This document shows, one piece after another, positions 1 to 8,077 of a stretch of DNA of 13,575 nucleotides. Where the stretch lies: positions 1 through 13,575 of the forward strand of contig JAEEIC010000248.1 in the NCBI GenBank assembly GCA_016281165.1. Reading direction: 5' to 3'. The stretch's first letter is position 1. Every line of letters begins with the position of its first letter. The position numbers and the translations under genes were made by a program. The DNA comes from Bacillota bacterium. Its GTDB lineage: Bacteria > Bacillota > Clostridia > Peptostreptococcales > Anaerovoracaceae. The notes beneath the pieces are model-generated. The model worked only from the letters and a program-made list of their open reading frames with translations, did not search any database and had not been told where the DNA came from.

Positions 1-28
1 CATCTTTCCCACACGAGCTCTCCGATCT
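1..28 (+). other. Illumina adapter remnant at contig end (not genomic)
   Basis: All 28 bases match, in order, the last 32 bases of the TruSeq universal (P5-side) adapter, which ends in GCTCTTCCGATCT, if four single bases are skipped: C after the first CA, T after TTTCCC, C after ACACGA, and T after GCTCT. The genomic insert would start at 29, where the adapter would end. The EtfB reading frame agrees: family-like residues (INMPRMASIA) run exactly to base 29, and the residues encoded beyond it do not resemble the family. The adapter is identified from memory. The match is too long to be chance, but the four deletions are unusual. Confidence 0.88.
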
Positions 29-601
29 CGCTATCGAGGCCATCCTGGGCATGTTTATATCCTTCGTCACGGTGATGACGGCGGGAAGATAGAGCTCGAT
101 CGTCGCGATACCGCCGTCCATCAGCTTCCTGCAGACGATCTTCTTTTCGTCCGCGCTCAGTATCTCGCAGACGTCGGAGGCGAAGTTTATATCCAGCTGC
201 CTTGAGAGCTCCGGCCCTATCTGGGCGGTGTCGCCGTCGACGGCCATGCGTCCGCAGATGATGAGATCGAAGTCTCCGATCCTGCGGGCCCCGAGGCTCA
301 GGGCGTATGAGGTCGCCAGAGTGTCGGCCCCGGCGAAGGCCCTGTCGGTAAGGAGCAGCGAGGCGTCCACTCCCCTCGCCATGGCGTCGCGGAGGAGCCT
401 CTCGGTCGCCGGGATGCCCATGCTCAGGGCCGTTACCCTGCCGCCGAGCTTTTCCTTGAGCCTTACTGCTTCTTCGATGGCATAGCTGTCGAAGGGATTG
501 ATGACCGAATTGCGGCCGTCCCTGATGATGGTCCCGGTGACGGGATCGAGCCTCACCTCGTTGGTCGAGGGGACCTGCTTTACGCATACGATGATGTTCA
601 T
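29..601 (-). CDS. etfB: Electron transfer flavoprotein beta subunit, 3' part missing
   Basis: Small subunit of an electron transfer flavoprotein. It carries electrons between flavin dehydrogenases and other carriers in the cytoplasm. The visible 191 residues begin MNIIVCVKQVPST and contain the Etf motifs AFAGADTLATSYAL (about residues 89-102) and DGDTAQIGPE (122-131), the latter being the conserved nucleotide-binding signature. The family is about 260 residues, so about 70 C-terminal residues lie beyond the contig end. The ATG at 601 follows directly after the stop of the FAD oxidase gene, and its Shine-Dalgarno site (AAGGAGGG) lies inside the end of that gene, so the two are translationally coupled. 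etfA is expected next, outside the window. Position next to a GlcD-like oxidase suggests a dehydrogenase/Etf pair like the lactate dehydrogenase/Etf (LctBCD) of Acetobacterium. Whether it bifurcates electrons cannot be judged here. Confidence 0.93.
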
Positions 602-2170
602 TTATATCCCCTCCTTCTCGCTGAACATGTTGCCGGCTCCCAGCTGCCACTTGGGATCGAAGAGGCGCTTGAGCCTCCTCATCTCGTCTATATGCTCCTC
701 GCCGTACATCACGGTGAGGAAATCCGCCTTCAGCTTGCCCACGCCGTGCTCCGCGGAGACCGCGCCCCCGTGCGCGCTGACCCAGGCGGCCCAGCGTTTG
801 AAGAGCTCCTTCGAGGCCGCGTACTGCTCCTCGCTGTCGGGCAGGATGTTGAAATGCACGTGATTGTTCCCGATGTGCCCCCAGGCCGCGGACTTAAGGC
901 CCAGCTCCTTTATGGTCGAGCGGTACATGGCCATGACGTTCTTGAGCTCGCCCGAGGGGACCGACATGTCGGAGCTCATCTTGGTGATATTGAGGCCCGA
1001 TTTCCTCTTCTGATCGATGAGCATGTTGACGCTCTCGGGTATGGCGTGGCGGAAGAATATCAGCCTGTCGAGCTCGCTGCCGTCTCTGGCGATCCAGCTG
1101 TCCTCCTCCCTGCCGCCGGCCTTCTCGAAGGCCGAGCCCAGGGTGAAGAGCCTTTCGAGGGCCTCCTCCTCGCTGTCCGCGTGTATCTCGGTATATATCA
1201 CGCTGCTCACCCGCGGCGGGATCTCGGGCAGGGCCGCGAAGGCCGCGCCCTTCTTCTTCTGCGATCTTAATATATCCAGAGCGTCGGAATCGAAGAACTC
1301 GAGGGCCGCGTAGCCTTCCTCCTTCTGTATACCGAGAGTGAAGTCGAGAGCCGAAGCCTCGTCCTCAAAAAGCAGGGAGACGCCCCAGATGAAGGAAGGC
1401 AGGGGCTGCAGCCTCAGCTCGATCTCGGTGAAGGCTCCCAGGCTGCCGTCGCTGCCGATGAGAAGGTCGATGAGCTCCATATCGGGCTCAACGAAATAGC
1501 CGGAAGCGTTCTTGACTTTGGGCATGACGAGAGTCGGGAGCTCCGCTTCGATCGCCGAGCCGTCGTCGCAGACGAAGCGGGCCTTAAGGCCTTCCGCCCT
1601 GTCACCCCCGCGCTTTTCTCTCAGCACCCTGCCGTCGGCGAGCACCATGGTGAGGGCCTCGATATACGGCCTGGTGGGACCGTACCTGTAGGTCCTGGCG
1701 CCGGAGGCGTTGCAGGCCGCCATGCCGCCGATGCTGGCCGTGGCCTCGGTCGGGTCGGGGGAGAAGAAGAACTCTCCGTCCTTCGCGAAGCGGGCGTAGA
1801 CCTCCCTGCTCTCTTCGCTGAAGCAGGAGCTGTCGAAGCGCTTGGTGCTCAGCATCTTCCTGAACTCGAGCAGAGAGAGCCCCGGCTCCACGGTGACATA
1901 ATATGTTTTACCGTCAAACCGCATGCCCAGCACCCTGTTCATGCGGCTGAGGTTCATTATGACCCCGCCGTCGGGCACCGCCGCGGCCGCGAGACCCGTC
2001 CTCGCGCCCTGGACGGTCACCCTCACGCCCTTCCCGTGACATTCCTTCATCAGCGAGACGACGTCCTCCGTGCCCAGCGGGAAGGCGATGCCCTCCGCCG
2101 TGCCGCTGTTCCTCGACTCGTCCCGCAGATAACCCGCGTATTCCTCGCTGAGCTTTCTGATAGTCTCCAT
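602..2170 (-). CDS. FAD-linked oxidase, GlcD / D-lactate dehydrogenase-like
   Basis: A 522-residue flavoprotein of the VAO/PCMH fold, expected to oxidise a D-2-hydroxyacid (D-lactate, glycolate or 2-hydroxyglutarate) to the 2-oxoacid. The N-terminal FAD-binding domain has RTGLAAAAVPDGG near residue 60 and SIGGMAACNASGARTYRYG near 150-165. The C-terminal FAD-oxidase domain has the metal-site-like GHIGNNHVH (431-439) and EHGVGKLK (474-481), with the typical end FDPKWQLGAGNMF. No iron-sulfur motif is present, so an external acceptor is needed. The etfB gene immediately downstream (0 bp) points to Etf. The ATG at 2170 lies 24 bp after the potD stop; its ribosome site (AAAGTGAG) is weak, but no better start matches the family N-terminus. 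There is no terminator in the gap, so co-transcription with pot genes is likely. The substrate is not readable from sequence. Confidence 0.88.
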   Translation of the reverse strand: METIRKLSEEYAGYLRDESRNSGTAEGIAFPLGTEDVVSLMKECHGKGVRVTVQGARTGLAAAAVPDGGVIMNLSRMNRVLGMRFDGKTYYVTVEPGLSLLEFRKMLSTKRFDSSCFSEESREVYARFAKDGEFFFSPDPTEATASIGGMAACNASGARTYRYGPTRPYIEALTMVLADGRVLREKRGGDRAEGLKARFVCDDGSAIEAELPTLVMPKVKNASGYFVEPDMELIDLLIGSDGSLGAFTEIELRLQPLPSFIWGVSLLFEDEASALDFTLGIQKEEGYAALEFFDSDALDILRSQKKKGAAFAALPEIPPRVSSVIYTEIHADSEEEALERLFTLGSAFEKAGGREEDSWIARDGSELDRLIFFRHAIPESVNMLIDQKRKSGLNITKMSSDMSVPSGELKNVMAMYRSTIKELGLKSAAWGHIGNNHVHFNILPDSEEQYAASKELFKRWAAWVSAHGGAVSAEHGVGKLKADFLTVMYGEEHIDEMRRLKRLFDPKWQLGAGNMFSEKEGI

Positions 2171-2194
2171 TGAACACTCACTTTCTTTATAAGA

Positions 2195-3427
2195 TCAATA
2201 CCATCTCGCGCGTCTGCGCTTTACGATGAAACTGTATATCACCAGGGCCGCTATGACGGCCGCCAGCGCCGCCGCGGTCCAGTAGACTCCCGCCGGCAGG
2301 CCGCCGCTTATCTTGAGATCCTCCCAGAGCCTGCCGATGTACTCGAGGGTCTCGGGAGAAAGGTTCCTCATGCCGTTGACGTTGAGCTCCTCGGCGAAAT
2401 GAAAGTCTTCCGGATAGAGGACCTCCATCACGTACTCGCCCATGTCCTCCTGATAATCTTCGTTCTCAAAGACCAGGGCGTCGGGGCTGGCGTAGTAAAT
2501 GAACTCGGCGCACTCTATGGCCGGTTCCTCCGAGAGCAGGTAATTCATGAAGAGGGCCGCGTTCTCGGGGTTCTCGCTGCCCTTCGGTATGCACATGGAG
2601 TCCACGAAGAGGCTGGTGTTCTCGGGATAGAAGAAGCGCAGGTCCTCGTTGACCTCGAGCATGGTGAAGAAATCGCCGGCGTAGTAGGCGCCGATGGCGG
2701 CCTCGCCCGACTCCATCTTGTTGTATATCTCGTCCATCACGTAGCTCTGTATCAGGGGCTTCTGCTCCAGGAGCTTGTCGTAGCAGGCCTTCCAGTCGGC
2801 GGGATCCTCGGTGTTGAGGTCTATGCCAAGCAGATACTGGGCGGTGGCGAAGGCGTCGCGCGAATTGTTGAACTGCAGTATGCGGCCGGCGTACTTGGGG
2901 TTCCAGAGCAGCTCCCAGCCCGTGCAGTCCTCCTCGTCGACCTGCGTGCAGTTGTAGATGATGCCCACCCTGCCGTAGGTATAGGGCACCGAGTATTCGT
3001 CGTCCGGGTCGTAGAAGAGGCCCCGGAAATCCTCGCCGATGTACTCATAATAGCACTCGGCCCCGTATTTTTCACAGACGCTTTCGATATTGACCGGCAG
3101 CAGCAGGCCCTCGGTCCTCAGCCTGTCGATCATATAGTCCGAGGGGAAGATCACGTCGTATCTGGAGGTGCCGCCGCTGATCTTCGCGTAGAGGTCCTCG
3201 TTGGAATCGAAGGTGGTCAGATAGACCTTCATGGACCTTCCGGTGAGCTCCTCGTAGTATTCCTCAAAGCCCGAGAGCACGTCCATGGTGTCGTAGGAGC
3301 CGTCGGCCAGATATTCTCCCCAGTTGTAGACGTAGAGGACCTCGTCGCTCCTTCCGCAGGCCGAAAGGCAGGCGATGAGCAGCAGCGAAAGAGCGAGACA
3401 GGCCGCGATGGCAAAGGCTTTCCTCAT
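2195..3427 (-). CDS. potD: Spermidine/putrescine ABC importer substrate-binding lipoprotein, with C-terminal membrane segment
   Basis: Extracellular polyamine-binding component of the PotABCD importer, 410 residues. Residues 1-24 form a lipoprotein signal with lipobox LSAC, so Cys24 would carry the lipid. The mature protein starts with the PotD-like VLYVYNWGEYL and continues with YDVIFPSDYMIDRL, VPYTYGRVGIIYN and late segments typical of the family. E. coli PotD is about 348 residues. The extra length is mostly a C-terminal extension: a hydrophobic stretch (about 381-402) followed by KRRRARWY. This predicts a second, transmembrane anchor with a cytoplasmic basic tail. The start at 3427 is set by the signal peptide and by the 4-bp ATGA overlap with potC; longer upstream reading in this frame is antisense-like sequence inside potC. 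Specificity for spermidine versus putrescine cannot be told. Confidence 0.93.
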   Translation of the reverse strand: MRKAFAIAACLALSLLLIACLSACGRSDEVLYVYNWGEYLADGSYDTMDVLSGFEEYYEELTGRSMKVYLTTFDSNEDLYAKISGGTSRYDVIFPSDYMIDRLRTEGLLLPVNIESVCEKYGAECYYEYIGEDFRGLFYDPDDEYSVPYTYGRVGIIYNCTQVDEEDCTGWELLWNPKYAGRILQFNNSRDAFATAQYLLGIDLNTEDPADWKACYDKLLEQKPLIQSYVMDEIYNKMESGEAAIGAYYAGDFFTMLEVNEDLRFFYPENTSLFVDSMCIPKGSENPENAALFMNYLLSEEPAIECAEFIYYASPDALVFENEDYQEDMGEYVMEVLYPEDFHFAEELNVNGMRNLSPETLEYIGRLWEDLKISGGLPAGVYWTAAALAAVIAALVIYSFIVKRRRARWY

Positions 3428-4221
3428 ACCGCCATGTCCTCCTCTCTCCCGCCGAGCAGGTCGTAGACCAGAAGGAGCAGCAGCACGGCCGCGAAGATCA
3501 GGGTCGAGAGAGCGTAGATGTCGGGCTTGACGCTCTTTTTGATCATGGCGAAGATGTGTATGGTCAGGGTCTCGAAGCCCGCCCCGCTGGTGAAATTGCT
3601 GATGACGAAATCGTCGAAGGAGAGCGTGAAGGCCATGATGAAGCCGGTCAGTATGCCCGGGCTTATGAAGGGCAGCTCGACCCTCAGGAAGGACTGCAGG
3701 GGCGTGCAGCCCAGATCCATGGCGGCCTCGGGGAGGCTCTTGTCCATCTGCCTCAGCTTGGGCAGCACCGAGAGTATCACATAAGGCAGGCAGAAGCTTA
3801 TATGGGCGATGAGCAGGGTCCAAAAACTCAGCACCGGCGTATAACCGATCAGTCCCGCCATGAAGACGAAGAGCAGCATCAGCGAGATGCCGGTCACGAT
3901 GTCGGGATTCATCATCGGTATATTGGTGATCGACATGACGAGGGCCTTGAGCCGCGCCGACCTCATGCGCTCTATGCCCACCGCGGCCAGGGTGCCCAGG
4001 AAGGTCGAGACGAGGGCCGCCGATACAGACAGGGTCAGGGTGTTCTTGAAGGCCTGCAGGGTCGCCGCGTCCTTGAACATCTCCCTGTACCAGCGCAGGG
4101 AGACCCCGGTCATATGGGCCGTCGATTCCCCGCCGTTGAAGGAGATCATGATCATGACCAGAAGAGGCGCGTAGAGGAAGCCGAAGAGCAGGACCAGATA
4201 GGCGCCGGAGAGCTTCTTCAT
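3424..4221 (-). CDS. potC: Spermidine/putrescine ABC importer permease
   Basis: One of the two inner-membrane permeases of the polyamine importer, 265 residues with about six hydrophobic helices. The cytoplasmic coupling (EAA) loop reads LPEAAMDLGCTPLQSFLRVELP (starting near residue 163), followed by GFIMAFTLSFDDFVISNF, which is characteristic of PotC. Start at 4221 (MKKLSGAYLV) is chosen because it overlaps the potB stop by 4 bp (ATGA) and follows a purine-rich ribosome site (AGGGGGCGAG). It also ends in a 4-bp overlap with potD. The strict overlaps predict coupled translation and matched dosage of PotB, PotC and PotD. Confidence 0.94.
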   Translation of the reverse strand: MKKLSGAYLVLLFGFLYAPLLVMIMISFNGGESTAHMTGVSLRWYREMFKDAATLQAFKNTLTLSVSAALVSTFLGTLAAVGIERMRSARLKALVMSITNIPMMNPDIVTGISLMLLFVFMAGLIGYTPVLSFWTLLIAHISFCLPYVILSVLPKLRQMDKSLPEAAMDLGCTPLQSFLRVELPFISPGILTGFIMAFTLSFDDFVISNFTSGAGFETLTIHIFAMIKKSVKPDIYALSTLIFAAVLLLLLVYDLLGGREEDMAV

Positions 4222-5045
4222 CTTATCTCGCCCCCTTCCCCTTCGCCGAAGCGGTTCATGACCGCCATGGAGATGAGTATGAGCACCATGAGGATGAGGG
4301 ACAGGGCCGCGCCGAAATGATAATTGACGGCGGTGCCGGTGAAGTAGCTCTCGATGGTGTCCCCTATCAGCTGGAAGGTCCCGCCGCCCAGCTTCTGCGA
4401 GATGTAGAAGGTGCTGACCGAGGGCACGAAGACCATGGTTATGCCCGAGATGACCCCGCCCAAAGAGAGGGGCCAGATGACTTTGGCGAAGGTCTGCGCG
4501 GGGCTGCAGCCCAGATCGGCCGCGGCCTCTATGAGCTTGGGGTCTATCCCCGCCATGACCGAATAGATGGGCAGTATCATGTAGGGCAGGAAGCAGAAGA
4601 CCATGCCGCAGATGACGGCGCCGGGAGTGTTTATCATGTGCACGGGCCCCAGGCGCAGGGCCGAGAGCAGCGTATTGATGACTCCGGTGTCCTCCAGTAT
4701 GGTCATCCAGGAATAGGTGGTGATGAGGAAGTTCATCCAAAGAGGCAGCATGATGAGCAGTATGGCCAGCCTTTGGGCCTTTTTCTTCATCCTGCTGAAG
4801 ATGAACGCCGCCGGATAGGCGATGAGGAAGCATATCACCGTGGCGATCAGGGCCATGCAGAGGGAATTGACCAGTATCATCAGGTAATTCCCGGCGTTCA
4901 GCCTGGTGATGTTCTCAAGGCTGGGGCTCCCCGACCCGTCGGTGAAGGTATAGTAGACCACGAAGACCATGGGAGCCAGTATGAAGAGCGCGCTCCAGAC
5001 GATGTGGGGAGCCGCCGCCGCCCGCTGCAGTAGGCCCGCCTTCAC
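4218..5045 (-). CDS. potB: Spermidine/putrescine ABC importer permease
   Basis: Second inner-membrane permease, 275 residues and about six hydrophobic helices. The EAA coupling loop is at about 172-190 (LIEAAADLGCSPAQTFAKV), after FLPYMILPIYSVMAGIDP. The start is a GTG at 5045, overlapping the potA stop by 4 bp (GTGA). A strong ribosome site (GAGGAGGAGGA) sits just before it. The frame stays open upstream to 5219, but that part is R/H/Q-rich nonsense antiphase to potA and has no family similarity. PotB and PotC would form the channel heterodimer served by PotA. Confidence 0.93.
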   Translation of the reverse strand: MKAGLLQRAAAAPHIVWSALFILAPMVFVVYYTFTDGSGSPSLENITRLNAGNYLMILVNSLCMALIATVICFLIAYPAAFIFSRMKKKAQRLAILLIMLPLWMNFLITTYSWMTILEDTGVINTLLSALRLGPVHMINTPGAVICGMVFCFLPYMILPIYSVMAGIDPKLIEAAADLGCSPAQTFAKVIWPLSLGGVISGITMVFVPSVSTFYISQKLGGGTFQLIGDTIESYFTGTAVNYHFGAALSLILMVLILISMAVMNRFGEGEGGEIR

Positions 5046-6166
5046 TTGTCCTCCTCCTCTGTGTTCTCCGAGAGCTGCTCGTGCTCGCTGCTGTAGGAGC
5101 TGTAGTCGCCGAACATGTCGGAATATTTCGACTTCTTCATCACGTGGATGGCGTCGGGCTCTATGTATATGCCGATGCGGCTGCCCGCGGGTACGCGGTC
5201 GGTGGTCTGTATCATCCACTTGAAGCCCCCGATCTCCACGATGATCTCGTAGTGCACGCCCATGAAGGTGACCTCGGTGACGAGGCCGGTGAGCATGCCG
5301 TTTTCGGGAGCGGTGACGTCGACGTCCTCGGGGCGCACGACCACGTCGACGGGCTCGTCCTTCGCGAAGCCCTTATCGACGCATTCGAAGCTCCTGCCGG
5401 CCAAGCGGACCCTGAGATCCCCTTCCATGACGCCGTCGAGTATGTTGGATTCGCCGATGAAATCGGCGACGTAGGCGTTGGCGGGCTCGTTGTATATGTC
5501 TGTGGGAGCCCCTATCTGCTGTATGATGCCGTCGTGCATGACGACCACGGTATCGGACATGGAGAGAGCTTCCTCCTGATCGTGGGTCACGTAGACGACG
5601 CTGATGCCGGTCTTCTTCCTGATGTTCTTGAGCTCGATCTGCATGTCCTTCCTGAGCTTGAGATCCAGAGCTCCCAGAGGCTCGTCCAGGAGCAGCACCC
5701 GCGGCCGCATTATCAGAGCCCTGGCGATGGCGACCCTCTGCTGCTGGCCGCCCGAAAGGGTCGAGACGTCGCGCTTCTCAAAGCCCTGCAGATCGACCAG
5801 GCGCAGCATCTCCTTCACCTTTTCGGAGACCTCCGCCTCAGAGGGCTTTTTGAGCCTCAGGCCGAAGGCGATGTTCTCGTAGACGTTGAGGTTGGGAAAG
5901 AGCGCGTATCTTTGGAAGACCGTGTTGACGTTCCTTTTGTAAGGGGGAAGGTCGTTGATGACGCGGCCGTCGAAGAGGACCTCGCCCTGATCGGGAGTCT
6001 CGAAGCCCGCGATGATCCTTAAGGTCGTGGTCTTGCCGCAGCCCGAAGGGCCCAGCAGGGTCAGGAACTCGTCGTCCCTGATCTCAAGATCCATGTCGGT
6101 CAGGACCCGGGTGCTGCCGAAGCTCTTGCTGACGTTCTTAAGCTGGATTATGGTCTTCTTTTCCAT
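5042..6166 (-). CDS. potA: Spermidine/putrescine ABC importer ATP-binding protein
   Basis: ATPase of the polyamine importer, 374 residues, complete. Walker A GPSGCGKTT is at 39-47, signature LSGGQ at 137-141, Walker B VLLLDEP at 157-163 and the H-loop histidine in VTHDQEEA at 195. A C-terminal TOBE-type regulatory domain follows (VVRPEDV and onward), ending in an acidic Ser/Glu-rich tail. The ATG at 6166 has a GGAG site 9 nt upstream. A TTG five codons earlier would place that ribosome site inside the coding region, so it was rejected. The first 29 bp overlap the end of the pseudouridine synthase gene. It also overlaps potB by 4 bp. Confidence 0.95.
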   Translation of the reverse strand: MEKKTIIQLKNVSKSFGSTRVLTDMDLEIRDDEFLTLLGPSGCGKTTTLRIIAGFETPDQGEVLFDGRVINDLPPYKRNVNTVFQRYALFPNLNVYENIAFGLRLKKPSEAEVSEKVKEMLRLVDLQGFEKRDVSTLSGGQQQRVAIARALIMRPRVLLLDEPLGALDLKLRKDMQIELKNIRKKTGISVVYVTHDQEEALSMSDTVVVMHDGIIQQIGAPTDIYNEPANAYVADFIGESNILDGVMEGDLRVRLAGRSFECVDKGFAKDEPVDVVVRPEDVDVTAPENGMLTGLVTEVTFMGVHYEIIVEIGGFKWMIQTTDRVPAGSRIGIYIEPDAIHVMKKSKYSDMFGDYSSYSSEHEQLSENTEEEDK

Positions 6167-7115
6167 CGGTAGTTTCTCCAAGCGATCTTATATGCTCAAG
6201 GCAGCGCGCGATGTCCGCGGGGACGGGAGCCTCGGCTCTTATCCTCTCGCCGCTCACGGGCTGAGTGAGCTCAAGGCTTTGGGCGTGAAGGGCCTGCCTG
6301 GGCATCCAGGCGGGAGGGACGTCATAGCCGAAGAGCCCGCCGTATAGCTCGTCCCCCACCAGTGGATGGCCGATGTGGCTCATGTGGACCCTGATCTGGT
6401 GGGTCCTGCCGGTGTCGAGCTTGAGCCTCAGAAGGCTGTAGCCGTCGATGCTGCCAGTCGTGCCGGGCTCTGTATAAAAGCGCTCCAGGACCTCGTAATG
6501 AGTGACCGAAGGGTAGCCGAGAAGGGTGACATGGCGCCTCGCCGCGTGCGAGGGGTCCTTGTCGATGGGCGCGTCCACCGTGCCGTCTTCTGCGACTATG
6601 CCGTGCACCACGGCGATGTATCTCTTGTCGACCCTGTCCTTCTCCATCTCCTCGGAGAGGAAGTCCTGGGCATGGGCGTTCTTGGCGACGATGACGAGGC
6701 CGCTGGTATCGCGGTCGAGGCGGTTCACGAAGCGTATCTTGAAGCTCTCTTCCCTTTGGGCGAGCATGAAGGCGAGGGCGTTGGCGAGGGTCCCGCTCTG
6801 ATAGTTCTTCGTCGGATGGACCACGAGGCCGGGCTGCTTGTTCACTATCAGCAGGTCGCCGTCCTCGTAGACTATGTCGAGGGGGATGTCCTCGGGATCG
6901 AACCAGCTGCTCTCTTCGGGGCAGACCGCGGTGAGAAGGTCTCCTGCCCTTCCTTTTTCGCGTAACTTTACCGTAACATCATTCAGGTAAAGCTCGCCCT
7001 CGTACTTGATCTTCTTGATCAGCCGGCCGGAAAAGCCCAGCCTCCTCTGCAGTATCTCCCGCGTATAGAGGCCTTCGTCCTCTTCCGTCAGCCGGTATTC
7101 GTATCTTCTGGCCAT
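6138..7115 (-). CDS. RluA-family RNA pseudouridine synthase
   Basis: Converts uridine to pseudouridine in rRNA or tRNA in the cytoplasm, 325 residues. An N-terminal S4-like RNA-binding region (about 12-65) is followed by the catalytic domain with VNKQPGLVVHP (91-101) and NRLDRDTSG (131-139). Asp134 is the expected catalytic aspartate. The closing motif LKLDTGRTHQIRVHMSHIGHPLVGDELYG is split around the conserved TGRTHQIR. The ATG at 7115 (MARRYEYRL) starts 1 nt after the nadK stop. The frame is open for 33 more codons upstream but that stretch is antiphase to nadK. Whether it is the RluD-like large-subunit enzyme or another paralogue cannot be decided. It is an unusual neighbour for a polyamine importer, though tight spacing says they are co-transcribed. 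Confidence 0.92.
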   Translation of the reverse strand: MARRYEYRLTEEDEGLYTREILQRRLGFSGRLIKKIKYEGELYLNDVTVKLREKGRAGDLLTAVCPEESSWFDPEDIPLDIVYEDGDLLIVNKQPGLVVHPTKNYQSGTLANALAFMLAQREESFKIRFVNRLDRDTSGLVIVAKNAHAQDFLSEEMEKDRVDKRYIAVVHGIVAEDGTVDAPIDKDPSHAARRHVTLLGYPSVTHYEVLERFYTEPGTTGSIDGYSLLRLKLDTGRTHQIRVHMSHIGHPLVGDELYGGLFGYDVPPAWMPRQALHAQSLELTQPVSGERIRAEAPVPADIARCLEHIRSLGETTDGKEDHNPA

Positions 7116-7116
7116 A

Positions 7117-7923
7117 TCAGATGAACTTCTGGGCGACCCAGCTCCAGTAACTGTAATCGGTCTTCCTGACCAGCAGTATCTCCTCCCGCGCCATGGCGAC
7201 CGAGATGCTCTCAAAGCAGTCGTAGCGGTATTCGGCCCCGTCCACGATGATGAGGCCGGGGCTGCCCCTGTGCTCGGGCTCGATCTTGACCGTCATGTCC
7301 GAGGGCAGTATCACGTCGGAGGTGAAGGCGCGGTAGGAGGTGGTGTTCATGGGCGCTATGGGCGAGACCTGTATGACCGAGACTCTGGGATCGACTATGC
7401 CCCCGCCAAGCGAATAGTTATACGAGGTGCTCCCCGCCGGGGTAGATATGAGGAGACCGTCGCCGCTGAAGCGCTCTATGTAGCTTGAGCCTATGCTCAG
7501 ATCAAGATGGACGATACTGGAGGCGTTCTTCCTCACGACCACGTCGTTTATGCCCTTATATATATCGGTCTTTCCCTCGTCGTGCAGGACCGTCGCCATG
7601 AGCGGCCTGTGCCTGTGGACGGTATAATCCCCGGCGGCGACAGAAGCGATGAAGCTGTCGAGCTCGTGGGGCATGAACTCCATGAAAAAGCCCAGATGGC
7701 CGGTATTTACGCCCGCTATGGGCACGGAGGGGAACTCGTGATCCCTCAAAAGGCGCAGGAAGGTGCCGTCTCCTCCCACTACTATTATCATGTCGACGTC
7801 TTCCTCGAGAAGATCCGAGACCGCGATGCCCGCCGTCTCGAGGGCCCTCATGAGCCGGGGCATGAAAGCCGCGGTGCTGTGCGTGTCGCTGCCGTATATA
7901 AAGACTTTTCTCACGTTCTTCAT
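7117..7923 (-). CDS. nadK: NAD kinase
   Basis: Phosphorylates NAD to NADP in the cytoplasm. It has 268 residues, the usual length. The diacylglycerol-kinase-type motif GGDGTF is at 50-55, NTGHLGF at 73-79, and the NAD-binding segment DGLLISTPAGSTSY at 155-168. The common NE dipeptide before the central strand is ND (126-127) here, a conservative change. The ATG at 7923 has an AGGAG site about 10 nt upstream and is the first gene of the minus-strand operon. It is transcribed away from the Crp/Fnr gene at 8078. In many clostridia nadK sits with tlyA, argR and recN. That context is absent here, and nadK instead heads a pseudouridine synthase/polyamine transport operon. Confidence 0.95.
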   Translation of the reverse strand: MKNVRKVFIYGSDTHSTAAFMPRLMRALETAGIAVSDLLEEDVDMIIVVGGDGTFLRLLRDHEFPSVPIAGVNTGHLGFFMEFMPHELDSFIASVAAGDYTVHRHRPLMATVLHDEGKTDIYKGINDVVVRKNASSIVHLDLSIGSSYIERFSGDGLLISTPAGSTSYNYSLGGGIVDPRVSVIQVSPIAPMNTTSYRAFTSDVILPSDMTVKIEPEHRGSPGLIIVDGAEYRYDCFESISVAMAREEILLVRKTDYSYWSWVAQKFI

Positions 7924-7968
7924 GGGTAAGAGCTCCTGCCGCGCCGTGAAATATAGATCAAGCGATAT

Positions 7969-7997
7969 ATTTTACCATAATCGGGGGGATAAAGAAA
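7969..7997 (-). promoter_or_regulatory. Predicted promoter of the nadK-pot-etf operon
   Basis: On the minus strand an extended -10 box TGGTAAAAT occupies 7977-7969. A weak -35 (TTTCTT, 7997-7992) lies 17 bp upstream of the hexamer. Transcription would start near 7962 and give an untranslated leader of about 40 nt. The extended TG compensates for the poor -35. This is prediction by eye; no operator was seen here. Confidence 0.5.
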
Positions 7998-8023
7998 ATA
8001 CTTATGAGCATAAAAGGCCCTGC

Positions 8024-8052
8024 TTGCGGGCCCGCGCCGCATCTGTTATCAT
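8024..8052 (+). promoter_or_regulatory. Predicted promoter of Crp/Fnr regulator gene 1
   Basis: TTGCGG (8024-8029), a 17-bp spacer and TATCAT (8047-8052) with an extended TG (TGTTATCAT). The same -35, spacer length and extended -10 recur before the second regulator at 12349-12377, although the spacers differ, which supports both calls. The predicted start is near 8059, giving a leader of 19 nt with the ribosome site AAAGGAGG. A perfect 10-bp palindrome GCGGGCCCGC (8026-8035) sits in the spacer, but it is not conserved in copy 2. Confidence 0.68.
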
Positions 8053-8077
8053 CATAAAAAAGCCAAAGGAGGCCGTC

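Noticed and set aside
3556..4320. Long open frames antisense to pot genes and elsewhere (e.g. 254 codons here, 355 codons at 2399-3466)
   Set aside because: They are mirror frames of strongly biased GC-rich genes, have H/R/G-rich low-complexity translations without recognisable domains, and overlap well-supported genes throughout.
8026..8035. Palindrome GCGGGCCCGC in the regulator 1 promoter spacer as an autoregulatory operator
   Set aside because: Copy 2 has only separated GCGG and CCGC at different spacing, so it is not conserved, and GC palindromes of this length are common in GC-rich DNA.
7763..8077. N-terminal extension of regulator 1 by 105 codons
   Set aside because: It overlaps the divergent nadK gene and promoter region and has no counterpart in copy 2, which aligns from the ATG at 8078.
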